Shown here: piece after piece, positions 15,889 through 24,850 of the stretch | How the letters are laid out: every line of letters starts with the position of its first letter | How positions within the stretch are numbered: position 1 is the stretch's first letter | From: Paraburkholderia franconis | GTDB taxonomy: Bacteria > Pseudomonadota > Gammaproteobacteria > Burkholderiales > Burkholderiaceae | Length of the DNA stretch: 64,000 nt | Assembly (NCBI RefSeq): GCF_009362735.1 | Contig: NZ_WHNP01000027.1 | Location: 57,141-121,140, forward strand | Reading direction: 5' to 3' | The notes under the pieces: generated by a model | What the model was told of the DNA's origin: nothing | Database searches by the model: none | The model's input: only the letters and a program-made list of their open reading frames with translations | Translations under genes and position numbers: made by a program

Positions 15889-16998
15889 TCACGCAGCGCG
15901 CGTCGACGCCCGCCGCTCCTCGAACCCGTTCGCCATCAGCAATGCGACGGCGACACTCGGCGCACACGTCGCGATCCATTCGGCGGCGTGCTCGGGCGCA
16001 CTCGCCGCCGTGCGCGTCAGCGTGCCGAAGTCCACGTAATCAAGCGCATTCGCGCGCGCCAGCGACGCCGCCAGAAATCTCCCGCATCCCGCGCCGACGA
16101 TGGGCGCCCCTTGCAACGACGGATGCGCTTCATACACCTGCGCGAAACTCGCGCCGATCGCCTGCAACTGCGCGTCGCGCCATGCGTGCGCGAACTCGCG
16201 CCATTCGTGCTCGGGCGCATCGGCGGCATCGCGGCCGATCATGCGCGCGAGCCGCGCGCAACTCGCGGCCACCGTCTTCGGCCCGTTGTCCGCGCTTGCG
16301 TGCTGGTCATGCGGTGCCCACAGCTCGCCCGTCAGCCGGTACACGTCGGCGCTCGTCGCGAACCATTCGTTCATTACGCCCGTCGTCTCGCCGCGAAACG
16401 CAATCCGATGCGCGATGCCGCACAGCGGCGTGCGCACGACGCCGTGATACGCGAGCTCGCCCGTCGCGAGCCGCGCCGCATCGTTGGAGCCGCGCGCCGC
16501 GACGCGCCCCGCGACGACGGGCACGATATCCGTCGTCGTGCTGCCGATGTCGATCAGCACGCAGTCGCGCATGCGCGTCGCGATGTATTGCGCCGTCGCG
16601 AGCCAGTTCGCCGATGCCACCGCTCGCCACTGCGTGACACTGTACGCGGCGTCGAGCCAACCGGAAGCGCCCGCAAAGAAGACCGTTGCTCTGCCGATGC
16701 GCGCGGCGAGCGCACCGACGATCGCGCGCACACCGTGCTCGCGGTCCGCGAAGAGATCGACCATTTCGCCCGTCATCGTCACCGCATGGCGCGAGCGCGC
16801 GTGAAGCGCATCGGGCCAGCGCGCCGCGACATCGTCGATCGCGCGATGCAGATGTTCCAGCCCCTGCCACAGCGGACAGGCCCATTGCGCGATATCGGCG
16901 ACGGCGCCCGATGCATCGACGCGCGACACCTTCACGTGCGCGCCGCCGACATCCCAACCGAAGATCGCGAATTCGCTCGAAGCAGAGGATGGGCTCAT
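15889..16998 (-). CDS. H4MPT-linked C1-transfer pathway protein, hydantoinase/oxoprolinase-like
   Basis: 369 residues, starting at ATG 16998, which overlaps the upstream ATP-grasp stop in an ATGA. ASKHA-type nucleotide-binding features: FGWDVGGAHVKVSRV near the start, CVLIDIGSTTTDIVPV in the middle, and APIVGAGCGRFLAASLA late. Such proteins are restricted to organisms with the H4MPT pathway and are annotated as a probable cofactor-synthesis component. The reaction is unknown; phosphoryl or condensation chemistry on the furan cofactor is a reasonable guess. Confidence 0.82.
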   Translation of the reverse strand: MSPSSASSEFAIFGWDVGGAHVKVSRVDASGAVADIAQWACPLWQGLEHLHRAIDDVAARWPDALHARSRHAVTMTGEMVDLFADREHGVRAIVGALAARIGRATVFFAGASGWLDAAYSVTQWRAVASANWLATAQYIATRMRDCVLIDIGSTTTDIVPVVAGRVAARGSNDAARLATGELAYHGVVRTPLCGIAHRIAFRGETTGVMNEWFATSADVYRLTGELWAPHDQHASADNGPKTVAASCARLARMIGRDAADAPEHEWREFAHAWRDAQLQAIGASFAQVYEAHPSLQGAPIVGAGCGRFLAASLARANALDYVDFGTLTRTAASAPEHAAEWIATCAPSVAVALLMANGFEERRASTRAA

Positions 16999-18041
16999 GT
17001 TGCCGTTCCGCAAGTGGAGAGCGCGTTATCGGCAGCGGGACGCGCGCGGACATGCAGGCCGTGCGCAGCGAGCACGTCGGCGGCGAGATTGCGGCCCAGC
17101 CGCGCGGACTGACCCGCATACGCAACGGTCGCGCGCGGATTCACTTCGATGACGACAGGGCCACGGCTCGGGTGCCACACGACATCGATCCCGACGAACC
17201 CGCGCAGTCCCGGCAGCGCGGCTGCGACCTGCTGCGCCAGCGCATCGAGCGCGCGGCCTTGCGCGCCGTTGCGGTCGATGCAGCCGATGTCCACGCCTTC
17301 GAAGCCGACGACCTGACCCGGATGCCCCGCCACGGCCGCCGCCACGCCGATGCGCTGCAGGTTGATGCTGACGAGCGTCGTGCGCGATGTATCGCAGCCA
17401 TCGCAGATCAGCGACACGCTCAGCGGATCGCCGTCCACCCATTCCTGAAGCACCGTATCGCGCCCCGCCGCGCAGCGCGCCGCATATTCGGCGCGCGCGC
17501 CGTCCGCGTCGTCGAACACATGCGTATCGAGACCGCCCGCGCCGTCGTCGGGCTTGACGACCCAGCGCCGCTGCGTGCGCGCGTCGATCCGCGCGGCCTC
17601 GAGCGCGGGCGTCACGGCGATGCCGCGCGACGCGAGGCGCTGCGCCGTCGCGCGCTTGCTCGACGCGAGCGCGATCGCTTCCTTCGTGCAGCCGATCCAG
17701 CGCGCGGGACCGACGGCATCGGCGAGATCGAGCATCAGACCGTCGCACTCGGGCGCGACGATCCACGCATAGTCGTGCTCGCGCGCCGCCCTCGCGACGA
17801 ATTCGAGCATCGTTTCGCCGGGTTTCGCGCGACAATGCGCGACGCCTTCGTCGACGGTCTCGAAGCGCGAGCTGGCGAAGCTGACCTGCACGCCGTCGAG
17901 CTGCCGCAGATCGCCGACAATCGCATCGCGCATCATGCGTCCTTCGACGACGAGCGCGCTCAGGTCCGCGAGACTGCTGTTGTCCGCGAACTGCCGGTCG
18001 ATGCCTCCGCCGGTGAGATACTCATAAACCCAGAGCTTCAT
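16995..18041 (-). CDS. ATP-grasp ligase, H4MPT cluster orf17 type (MfnD-like)
   Basis: 348 residues from ATG 18041 (MKLWVYEYLTGGGI, the usual start of this family). It has the ATP-grasp core RWVVKPDDGAGGLDTHVF and the acidic metal-binding end GFVGIDVVWHPSRGPVVIEVNPRATVAY. Archaeal MfnD joins glutamate to tyramine in methanofuran; the methylotroph homologue is thought to build the polyglutamyl part of the related cofactor. It forms an operon with the downstream hydantoinase-like gene (4-base overlap). Only 16 bases separate it from the divergent HisA-like gene. Confidence 0.85.
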   Translation of the reverse strand: MKLWVYEYLTGGGIDRQFADNSSLADLSALVVEGRMMRDAIVGDLRQLDGVQVSFASSRFETVDEGVAHCRAKPGETMLEFVARAAREHDYAWIVAPECDGLMLDLADAVGPARWIGCTKEAIALASSKRATAQRLASRGIAVTPALEAARIDARTQRRWVVKPDDGAGGLDTHVFDDADGARAEYAARCAAGRDTVLQEWVDGDPLSVSLICDGCDTSRTTLVSINLQRIGVAAAVAGHPGQVVGFEGVDIGCIDRNGAQGRALDALAQQVAAALPGLRGFVGIDVVWHPSRGPVVIEVNPRATVAYAGQSARLGRNLAADVLAAHGLHVRARPAADNALSTCGTAT

Positions 18042-18057
18042 CAAGGAACGTCTCCGC

Positions 18058-18837
18058 ATGCAGGTGATCCCGGTTCTCGATCTGCTCGACGCTCACGCGG
18101 TGCGCGCGATACGCGGCGACCGCGCAAACTATCGGCCCATCCAGTCTTCCCTCTGCGCGACGAGCGAACCGCTCGCCGTCGCCCGCGCGCTGCTCGCCGC
18201 GAGCCGCACGCGTGTACTCTACGTCGCCGACCTGGGCGCGATCATGTCGCGCGATGCCGACCCGTCGACGCTCGCCGCACTTGCCACGAGCCTCGATGAT
18301 CCACGCCGGCATGACCCGCAGCGCGCGCCGCTCGAAATCTGGCTCGACGCCGGCTATGCCGACTTCCCGTCGGTGCTCGGCCACTTCGCGCGCATCGCTT
18401 CCGCTATCGGCTCCACGCATGAACACGAGGCGATTGCGCGCATCGTGCCCGTGTTCGGCTCCGAATCGCTGCGCTCGCCCGATGCGTTGCGCGAAGCCGA
18501 AGCGGCCGGCTACGCGCCCATCCTGTCGCTCGACCATCGCGGCGGCCAGCTCATCGCAACCCACGACATCGCCGATGCGCTGCGTACACCGTCGACCTGG
18601 CCTGCGCGCGTGATCGTGATGACGCTCGATCAGGTCGGCGCCGATGCAGGCCCCGACCTCGATACGTTCGGCCCGATCCGCGCGCAAGCGGGCCAGCGCA
18701 CGCTGATCGGCGCGGGCGGCATCCGTCATCGCGACGATCTCGATGCGGCGGCACGCAGTGGCGCCGACGCGTGGCTGATCGCGTCGGCACTTCATGACGG
18801 CAGGCTCATCGACACGCATACAACACGCGCACGATGA
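18058..18837 (+). CDS. HisA/HisF-like TIM-barrel protein of the C1 cluster
   Basis: 259 residues: VIPVLDLLDAHAVRAIRGDRANY at the start is the HisA phosphate-barrel signature, followed by TRVLYVADLGAIM, PILSLDHRGGQLI and LIGAGGIRHRDDLDAAARSGADAWLIASALHDG. It is not the histidine gene itself, since no his genes flank it. Homologues in methylotroph and archaeal H4MPT islands are linked to cofactor synthesis, with no proven reaction. It diverges from the ATP-grasp gene. Confidence 0.8.
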   Translation: MQVIPVLDLLDAHAVRAIRGDRANYRPIQSSLCATSEPLAVARALLAASRTRVLYVADLGAIMSRDADPSTLAALATSLDDPRRHDPQRAPLEIWLDAGYADFPSVLGHFARIASAIGSTHEHEAIARIVPVFGSESLRSPDALREAEAAGYAPILSLDHRGGQLIATHDIADALRTPSTWPARVIVMTLDQVGADAGPDLDTFGPIRAQAGQRTLIGAGGIRHRDDLDAAARSGADAWLIASALHDGRLIDTHTTRAR

Positions 18838-19219
18838 ACGCGGACGCTTCGGCGTGATCGGCGAAACAATATCCATGCCACGCGGACTGCGTTGCAGCAA
18901 CGGCGCGCGTCGCTTGCTCATTGCGCGTCGTCGTGTCCCGAAGTGACACACTGTTGCAGCGCGGAGCACATACTGTGCTGCACGCGCCTGGCCGCGCGAA
19001 ACGCGGAGCCGCTTCATTCGCTGAACGTGCGCACTTGCGTTCGACGGTTCGCTGCGCCGGGCCCAAAAGCGTGTGACGCGTGGGCCATCGGCAAGCACCG
19101 CGAGAACGCGCAATAGCGCAATAACGCGTACGCACGCGTCGCGCCATGCGAGCCGCCCCCCATGCGTGCACGACGCGCGGCATGCACGAAATCGGCACGG
19201 ACCTTGCTGAACGGTTCCC
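18838..19219. other. leader region upstream of fhcBADC
   Basis: 382 bases without a credible gene. It holds a short hairpin GTGTCccgaaGTGACAC near 18932-18948, and close to its end a good -24/-12 match (described separately). The rest is GC-rich without visible structure. Confidence 0.4.
19193..19208 (+). promoter_or_regulatory. possible sigma-54 promoter directly before fhcB
   Basis: CGGCACGGACCTTGCT matches TGGCACGNNNNTTGCW except for the first base, with correct ten-base GG-GC spacing. The predicted transcription start falls at about 19219, one base before the fhcB ATG, which would make the message leaderless; no Shine-Dalgarno is present. It could also be a chance match. Confidence 0.45.
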
Positions 19220-20599
19220 ATGCACGAGTCCGACTCCCACGTCACGAAGGCCAATGCGGCGTCGCCCGCCGATGAGCCATTGACGTTCGCCGCGGCGACA
19301 ACCGACTGGACCTGCCCGTTCTGCCCGCTGCTGTGCGACGACATCGAGGTCCATCCCGGCAACGACGGGACGCTCGCCGCGCCCTTCACCGATTGCCCGC
19401 GCCTCGCGCACGCGCTGACGCGCTACGACGCAAGCGACAACGTGTGCTCGCCTTCGATCGACGGCACGCCCGCATCGCTCGATGCCGCGCTCGACGAAGC
19501 CGTCACCGTGCTCGCCCGATCGCGCCGCCCGCTGTTCGGCTGCGCGACGGACATCGCGGGAACGCGCGCGCTGTACGCGCTGGCGGCTGGCTGCGGCGCC
19601 ATCGTCGATTCGCTGCAGGGCGACGCGATGACGGCCGCGACGCTCGCATTGCAGGATCGCGGCGCGTTCTTCACGACGCTCTCGGAAGTGCGCTCGCGCG
19701 CGGACCTGCTCGTCGTGTTCGGCTGCGAGCCATCCGCGCAGCATCCACGCTTCTACGAACGCATCGCGAGCGGCACGGCGATGCAGCGCGAAATCCGCTT
19801 CGTCGGCTGCGAGATCGATCCCGTCGCGAGCCGCCTCGACGACGCGCGCGCTGGTTCGATTCTTTCCGCCGCGTCGCTGCACGACGTGCTAGCGCTGTGG
19901 TCGGCGATTGCCGAAGGCCGCAAGCCCGAAGCGCTCGAAGACGGTACGGGCATCGCAACCGAGCTTGCGTCGCTGATCGCGCGCATACACGAGGCGCGCT
20001 ACACCGCATTTGTGATCGAGCCCGCCGCTTTGCCGCAGCCGCATGCGGCGCTGCTGATTGAAGCGTTGCACCGTATCGTCAAGGCGATCAACCGGACGAG
20101 CCGCGCTGGCGTGCTGACGCTCGGCGGCGCGGACGGCGCATTGAGCGTCAATCAGGCGGTCACGTGGCTGTCGGGGTTTCCGTTGCGCACGCGCGTGTCG
20201 AAGCCTGACCGTCTGCCGGGCACGCCGCCGCTCGATCACGATCCCTATCGCTATCGGATGGCGCGCCTGCTTGAGGCAGGCGAAGTCGACGTGCTGTTGT
20301 GGATCGCCAGCTTCGAGCCGCACACGCTGCCCGCCGAACTGCGCGACGATGTGCCCGTCGTCGTGCTCGGCGCGCCCACGCTCGCATCGTCGATCGCGCC
20401 GCGCGGCGCGAAGACCGTGTTCATTCCCGTCGCTACGCCGGGGATCGACAGCGACGGCCATCTGTTTCGCGTCGATGCGTCCGTCGTCATGCCGTTGCAT
20501 CCTGCGCGCAACATTGCGCTGCCCAGCGTCGCGACGATCGCCGCGCGTCTTGCCGACGACCTCGCCGCGCGCGCCGCGTTGACGCGGAGGCCGTCATGA
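19220..20599 (+). CDS. fhcB: formyltransferase/hydrolase complex subunit B (FhcB)
   Basis: 459 residues, related to the molybdopterin subunit of formylmethanofuran dehydrogenase. N-terminal TTDWTCPFCPLLCDDIEV, then LFGCATDIAGTRALYALA, VDSLQGDAMTAATLALQDRG and a C-terminal KTVFIPVATPGIDSDGHLFRVD. In aerobic methylotrophs Fhc lacks the redox cofactors and acts as a hydrolase releasing formate from formyl-MFR; subunit B is structural. No ribosome site precedes the ATG. It overlaps fhcA by four bases. Confidence 0.92.
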   Translation: MHESDSHVTKANAASPADEPLTFAAATTDWTCPFCPLLCDDIEVHPGNDGTLAAPFTDCPRLAHALTRYDASDNVCSPSIDGTPASLDAALDEAVTVLARSRRPLFGCATDIAGTRALYALAAGCGAIVDSLQGDAMTAATLALQDRGAFFTTLSEVRSRADLLVVFGCEPSAQHPRFYERIASGTAMQREIRFVGCEIDPVASRLDDARAGSILSAASLHDVLALWSAIAEGRKPEALEDGTGIATELASLIARIHEARYTAFVIEPAALPQPHAALLIEALHRIVKAINRTSRAGVLTLGGADGALSVNQAVTWLSGFPLRTRVSKPDRLPGTPPLDHDPYRYRMARLLEAGEVDVLLWIASFEPHTLPAELRDDVPVVVLGAPTLASSIAPRGAKTVFIPVATPGIDSDGHLFRVDASVVMPLHPARNIALPSVATIAARLADDLAARAALTRRPS

Positions 20600-22296
20600 G
20601 CATCGCGCGACTGCGGGGCGGCCGCCTCTACGATCCCGCTAACGGCATCGACGGCGAAGTGCGCGACATCTATATCAGCGAAGGCCGCATCGTCGCGCCG
20701 CCCGCCGATGGCGCCGTCGATGTGGACTACGACGCGCAAAGCATGGTCGTGATGGCGGGCGGCATCGATCTGCATTCGCACATCGGCGGCGGCAAGACGA
20801 ACCTGTCGCGGCTGCTGTTGCCCGAAGATCATCGCGACGACGCGCCGCGCGATGCATCGTATGAAGCCGTGCAGGACGAACGGGGCCGCTATCTGCGCAT
20901 GCCGTCGTGCGGGATCTGCACGCCCGGTACGCTCGCCACCGGCTATCGCTATGCGGAGATGGGCTACACGGCCGCGTTCGAGCCCGCGATGATCGCGTCG
21001 AATGCACGCCACGCGCATCTGGAAATGGGCGACACGCCGATCATCGATCACGGCGCTTACGTGATGCTCGGCAACGACGAGCTGTTCTTGCAAATGCTCG
21101 CCGCGAAGGACGACTTCGAGCGCTTGCGCGATTACGTCGGCTGGACGATGCACGCGAGCCGCGCGCTCGGCGTGAAGGTGGTCAATCCCGGCGGCATTTC
21201 GGCGTTCAAGTTCAACCAGCGCTCGCTCGATGTCGACGAGGCGCACGCGCATTACGGGATCACGCCGCGCGACGTATTGCGCACGCTGACGCGCGCGCTG
21301 ACGGAACTGCGCGTGCCGCATCCGTTGCACGTGCATGCTAGCAATCTCGGCGTGCCGGGCAACATCGATTCGACGATCGCGACGATGGATGCCGCCGACG
21401 GCCTGCCCATCCATCTGACGCACATCCAGTTCCATAGCTACGGCACGGAAGGCCCGCGCAAGTTTTCGTCGGGCGCGCGCGCGATCGCGGAGGCCGCGAA
21501 CGCGCGGCCCAACGTGTCGATCGACGTGGGCCAGATCATTTTCGGGCAGACAGTCACGGCATCCGGCGACACGATGATGCAGTTCAAGAACGCACCGCTC
21601 GCACGGCCGCATAAATGGATTGTCGGCGATATCGAATGCGATGCCGGTTGCGGCGTGGTGCCGTTCCGCTATCGCGAGCAAAGCTATGTGAATGCGCTGC
21701 AATGGATCATCGGCCTCGAAATTTTCCTGCTGGTGAACGACCCGTGGCGCGTGTCGATGACGACCGATCATCCGAACGGCGGACCGTTCACGAGCTATCC
21801 GCATCTGATTCGCCTGCTGATGGACAAGCCGTTCCGCGACGCGCAGCTGGATCGGCTGCATCCCGAAGCGAAAGTCGCGAGCGCGCTACAGGAATTGAAG
21901 CGCGAGTACTCGCTGTATGAGATCGCGATCGTCACGCGCGCGGGCCCTGCGCGACTGCTCGGCCTGAAAGACCGCGGCCATCTCGGGCCGGGCGCCGCCG
22001 CCGATATCGCCGTCTATCGCGACGACGCCGATCGCGAGCGGATGTTCACGTCGCCCGCGTATGTGTTCAAGGACGGCCAGTTGGTCGCGCGCGACGGCAA
22101 CCTCGTATCGACGCCGACGGGCGGCATCCACTTCGTCTCCCCCGATTTCGACAGGAGCATTGAAACGACGCTGCGCCAGTACAGCGAAGCGAATCTGGCC
22201 ACCAGTTTCGCCCATGCCGCGATCAGCGACGATGAAATCTGCGCGTGCTGTCGCGGCGGACGGCTGTTGCCCGTCGCATGTTTCGCGCGGGCGTGA
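20596..22296 (+). CDS. fhcA: formyltransferase/hydrolase complex subunit A (FhcA)
   Basis: 566 residues from ATG 20596. Amidohydrolase fold: metal-binding GGIDLHSHIGGGKTNLSR, then LHVHASNLGVPGN, HLTHIQFHSYG and the late MTTDHPNGGPFTSYPHLIRLL. This is the catalytic subunit that hydrolyses formyl-methanofuran-type cofactor to formate. The C-terminus has an unusual cysteine pair (CACCRGG). Translationally coupled to fhcB; 40 bases separate it from fhcD. Confidence 0.96.
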   Translation: MSIARLRGGRLYDPANGIDGEVRDIYISEGRIVAPPADGAVDVDYDAQSMVVMAGGIDLHSHIGGGKTNLSRLLLPEDHRDDAPRDASYEAVQDERGRYLRMPSCGICTPGTLATGYRYAEMGYTAAFEPAMIASNARHAHLEMGDTPIIDHGAYVMLGNDELFLQMLAAKDDFERLRDYVGWTMHASRALGVKVVNPGGISAFKFNQRSLDVDEAHAHYGITPRDVLRTLTRALTELRVPHPLHVHASNLGVPGNIDSTIATMDAADGLPIHLTHIQFHSYGTEGPRKFSSGARAIAEAANARPNVSIDVGQIIFGQTVTASGDTMMQFKNAPLARPHKWIVGDIECDAGCGVVPFRYREQSYVNALQWIIGLEIFLLVNDPWRVSMTTDHPNGGPFTSYPHLIRLLMDKPFRDAQLDRLHPEAKVASALQELKREYSLYEIAIVTRAGPARLLGLKDRGHLGPGAAADIAVYRDDADRERMFTSPAYVFKDGQLVARDGNLVSTPTGGIHFVSPDFDRSIETTLRQYSEANLATSFAHAAISDDEICACCRGGRLLPVACFARA

Positions 22297-22336
22297 GTCG
22301 CACGACAAAGACGAGGACAGACAGGGCCAACGCGCG

Positions 22337-23320
22337 ATGCAGATCAACGACACCCTGATCGACGACACGTTCGCAGAAGCCTTCCCGATGAAGGCGACGC
22401 GGCTCGTCATCACCGCGCACACGCCGCGCTGGGCGCGTGCGGCGGCCGATTCGCTGACAGGCTTCGCGACGTCGGTAATCGACTGCGGCTGCGAGGCTGG
22501 CATCGAGCACGAAATAACCGCCGACGCGACACCTGACGGCCGGCCCGGCATCTCGGTGCTGATCTTCGCGGTGTCGTCGAAGGAGCTGGCGAAGCAGATC
22601 GTGCGGCGGGTCGGCCAATGCGTGCTGACGTGCCCGACGACGGCCGTCTACAACGGCATCGATCCGGCGACCACGCGCGCGCCACTGTCGGACGCTGCGC
22701 CGCTCGGCGGCTCGCTGCGCTTTTTCGGCGACGGCTGGCAGATTTCAAAGGTGCTGAACGGCGTGCGCTACTGGCGCGTGCCCGTGATGGACGGCGAGTT
22801 CGTCTGCGAGGAAACGGTGCAGACGGTGAAGGCCGTCGGCGGTGGCAATCTGCTGCTGCTCGCGCGCGACCTCGACAGCGCGTTGGAAGCAGCGGAAGCC
22901 GCCGTCGCCGCGATGCATCGCCTCGCGAATGTGATTACGCCGTTTCCTGGCGGCGTCGTGCGTTCGGGATCGAAGATCGGGTCGAAATACAAAGGCGCGG
23001 TCGCGTCGACGAACGATGCGTTCTGTCCGACGCTGATCGGCTTGTCGCACCGCAGCGAACTCGATGCGCAGACGGGCTGCGTGCTCGAAATCGTGATCGA
23101 CGGACTGACGGATGCCGACGTTGGCGCGGCCATGACGGCGGGCATCGACGCGGCATCGGCGGCAGGCAGTGGTGTCGTGCGCATTTCCGCGGGGAACTAT
23201 GGCGGCAAGCTCGGGCCCTACCATTTCAGGCTGCGCGAACTGGCGGCGGGCATTGTGCAGCGCGAAACGGGCGACACATCAGGTAGCGCGACGAACGCCG
23301 CGAAGGACGGCGCGCCATGA
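22337..23320 (+). CDS. fhcD: formylmethanofuran:H4MPT formyltransferase (FhcD)
   Basis: 327 residues from ATG 22337. It carries the formyl group from formyl-H4MPT to the furan cofactor within the Fhc complex. Family blocks: IDDTFAEAFPMKATRLVITA, QCVLTCPTTAVYNG, FFGDGWQISKVLNGVRYWRVPVMDGEF, GGVVRSGSKIGSKYK and AGNYGGKLGPYHFRLREL. The last about 15 residues are low complexity. It overlaps fhcC by four bases. Confidence 0.96.
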   Translation: MQINDTLIDDTFAEAFPMKATRLVITAHTPRWARAAADSLTGFATSVIDCGCEAGIEHEITADATPDGRPGISVLIFAVSSKELAKQIVRRVGQCVLTCPTTAVYNGIDPATTRAPLSDAAPLGGSLRFFGDGWQISKVLNGVRYWRVPVMDGEFVCEETVQTVKAVGGGNLLLLARDLDSALEAAEAAVAAMHRLANVITPFPGGVVRSGSKIGSKYKGAVASTNDAFCPTLIGLSHRSELDAQTGCVLEIVIDGLTDADVGAAMTAGIDAASAAGSGVVRISAGNYGGKLGPYHFRLRELAAGIVQRETGDTSGSATNAAKDGAP

Positions 23321-24180
23321 CCGCCATCACGTTGCGCGTGAAGCATGCGCCGGGCTTTCGCGTCGACGGCTCGCCGCTGCTGCCGTCGGCGTTGTCGGCG
23401 CTGTCGGGCGACGCGATCGAGCGGCTCCTGCTGTCTGCCGGCAACGAAGCGTGTGCGGTCGGCGATCTGTTCGACGTATCGCTCGCGACGAACGACGATG
23501 AAGCGCGCGTCGTGATCGAAGGCGATGCGCGCTGGCTGGACGGCATCGGCGCGCAACTCGATGCGGGCAGCGTGCGCGTGACGGGCCCAGTCGGCGATTA
23601 CGCCGGCTTGCGAATGACGGGCGGCACGCTGGACATCGAAGGCGACGCGGGGCATTTCACCGGCTGTGAGATGCGCGGCGGGCGCCTGACGGTCGAGGGC
23701 CACAGCGGCGATTTCGTCGCGGGCGCGAGGCCAGGCGGAATGGAAGGCATGACGGGCGGCACGCTGGTCGTCGCCGGCAACGCGGGCGCGCGCCTTGCCG
23801 ACCGGATGCGGCGCGGCACCGTGCTGATCGGCGGCGACACGGGCGATTACGCGGCGTCGCGGCTCGTCGCGGGCACGATCGGCATCGCTGGCCGTCTGGG
23901 TGCACACTATGGCTATGGCATGCGGCGCGGCACACTGTTGCTGCTGCAACGGCCGGAACGCGTGCCGCCCACTTTTACGGCAGGCGGGCGCGGCTTCGAC
24001 GTGTTCTGGTCGCTGTTCGCGCGTGCACTTGGCGCGCAATGCAGCGGGACGGCTCCTGCATCTGCGTTAATAAAGCGACGGCTTACGCCGTTTGCAGCGC
24101 TCGATGCGCACAGGCTGCCGCAGCGCTACGCGGGCGATCTTGCAGTCGATGGACGCGGCGAACTGCTGATCGTCGAATAA
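23317..24180 (+). CDS. fhcC: formyltransferase/hydrolase complex subunit C (FhcC)
   Basis: 287 residues dominated by a right-handed beta-helix of Gly-rich repeats (GLRMTGGTLDIEGDAG, GCEMRGGRLTVEGHSG, GMEGMTGGTLVVAGNAG, RMRRGTVLIGGDTG, RLVAGTIGIAGRLG), matching the glutamate-synthase-alpha-like fold of FwdC/FhcC. It is the scaffold of the Fhc complex. The C-terminus after about residue 220 is specific to the family. It ends the fhcBADC unit; the cytochrome b561 gene follows 36 bases later. Confidence 0.93.
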   Translation: MTAITLRVKHAPGFRVDGSPLLPSALSALSGDAIERLLLSAGNEACAVGDLFDVSLATNDDEARVVIEGDARWLDGIGAQLDAGSVRVTGPVGDYAGLRMTGGTLDIEGDAGHFTGCEMRGGRLTVEGHSGDFVAGARPGGMEGMTGGTLVVAGNAGARLADRMRRGTVLIGGDTGDYAASRLVAGTIGIAGRLGAHYGYGMRRGTLLLLQRPERVPPTFTAGGRGFDVFWSLFARALGAQCSGTAPASALIKRRLTPFAALDAHRLPQRYAGDLAVDGRGELLIVE

Positions 24181-24216
24181 TGCAGGCGCCGCCGAATGAT
24201 CGAGGGAACCGACATC

Positions 24217-24783
24217 ATGAACGCCACACGCTCGACCGACGTCGCGCGCACGGAAAGGGAGGCGCCAACGCGCTACCCGATGCCGCTGATCGTGCTGCAC
24301 TGGCTGATCGCGTTCGGCATCATCGCGATGCTGGCGATCGGCCTGTACATGGTCGGCTTGCCGCGCGGCCTGCCCTTCAAGGCCGCGCTGATCAACTTTC
24401 ACAAGTCGCTCGGCTTGACGATTTTCCTGCTGGCGCTGATCCGCATCGGAGTTCTCATGGTATCCGGCAGGCCGCCGTTGCCGCCGATGCGAGCGTGGCA
24501 ACGCGCCGCCGCGAGCGCCACGCAGGTTCTTTTATACGTTTCGATGATCGCGATGCCGGTGACGGGCTATCTGGGCTCGTCGTTCAACACGTACGGCACG
24601 CGCTTCTGGGGACTCCTGCTGCCAAAGTGGGGCTGGGACGACAAGCCGATGCGCGACTTGTGGTTCGGCATTCATCAGATCGTCGCATGGATCTTCATCG
24701 TCATAATCGCGCTGCACATCGCGGGCGCGATCAAGCATCAATTGATAGACCGCGACGGACTGTTGCGCAGGATGCTGCCATGA
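24217..24783 (+). CDS. cytochrome b561-family membrane protein
   Basis: 188 residues from ATG 24217, preferred over 24196 because GAGGGA lies at the right distance. Four membrane helices are visible (about 28-50, 64-82, 100-118, 148-172). Heme-ligand histidines sit in VLHWLIAF, NFHKSLGL, IHQIVAW and ALHIAGAI, the b561/cytochrome-b N-terminal pattern. It would carry electrons between quinol and a periplasmic acceptor. The position between fhc and pqqB suggests a link to PQQ dehydrogenase electron flow (inferred). Confidence 0.82.
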   Translation: MNATRSTDVARTEREAPTRYPMPLIVLHWLIAFGIIAMLAIGLYMVGLPRGLPFKAALINFHKSLGLTIFLLALIRIGVLMVSGRPPLPPMRAWQRAAASATQVLLYVSMIAMPVTGYLGSSFNTYGTRFWGLLLPKWGWDDKPMRDLWFGIHQIVAWIFIVIIALHIAGAIKHQLIDRDGLLRRMLP

Positions 24784-24850
24784 CTGCCATGACACGCAAC
24801 GCTCATCAGTCGAAGCGCTTTTTCACGGCCTATTCAGGAGCGCGCGGACA

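Noticed and set aside
18058..18837. Histidine biosynthesis gene hisA
   Set aside because: No his genes flank it, and it lies amid H4MPT cofactor genes where HisA-like paralogues are typical.
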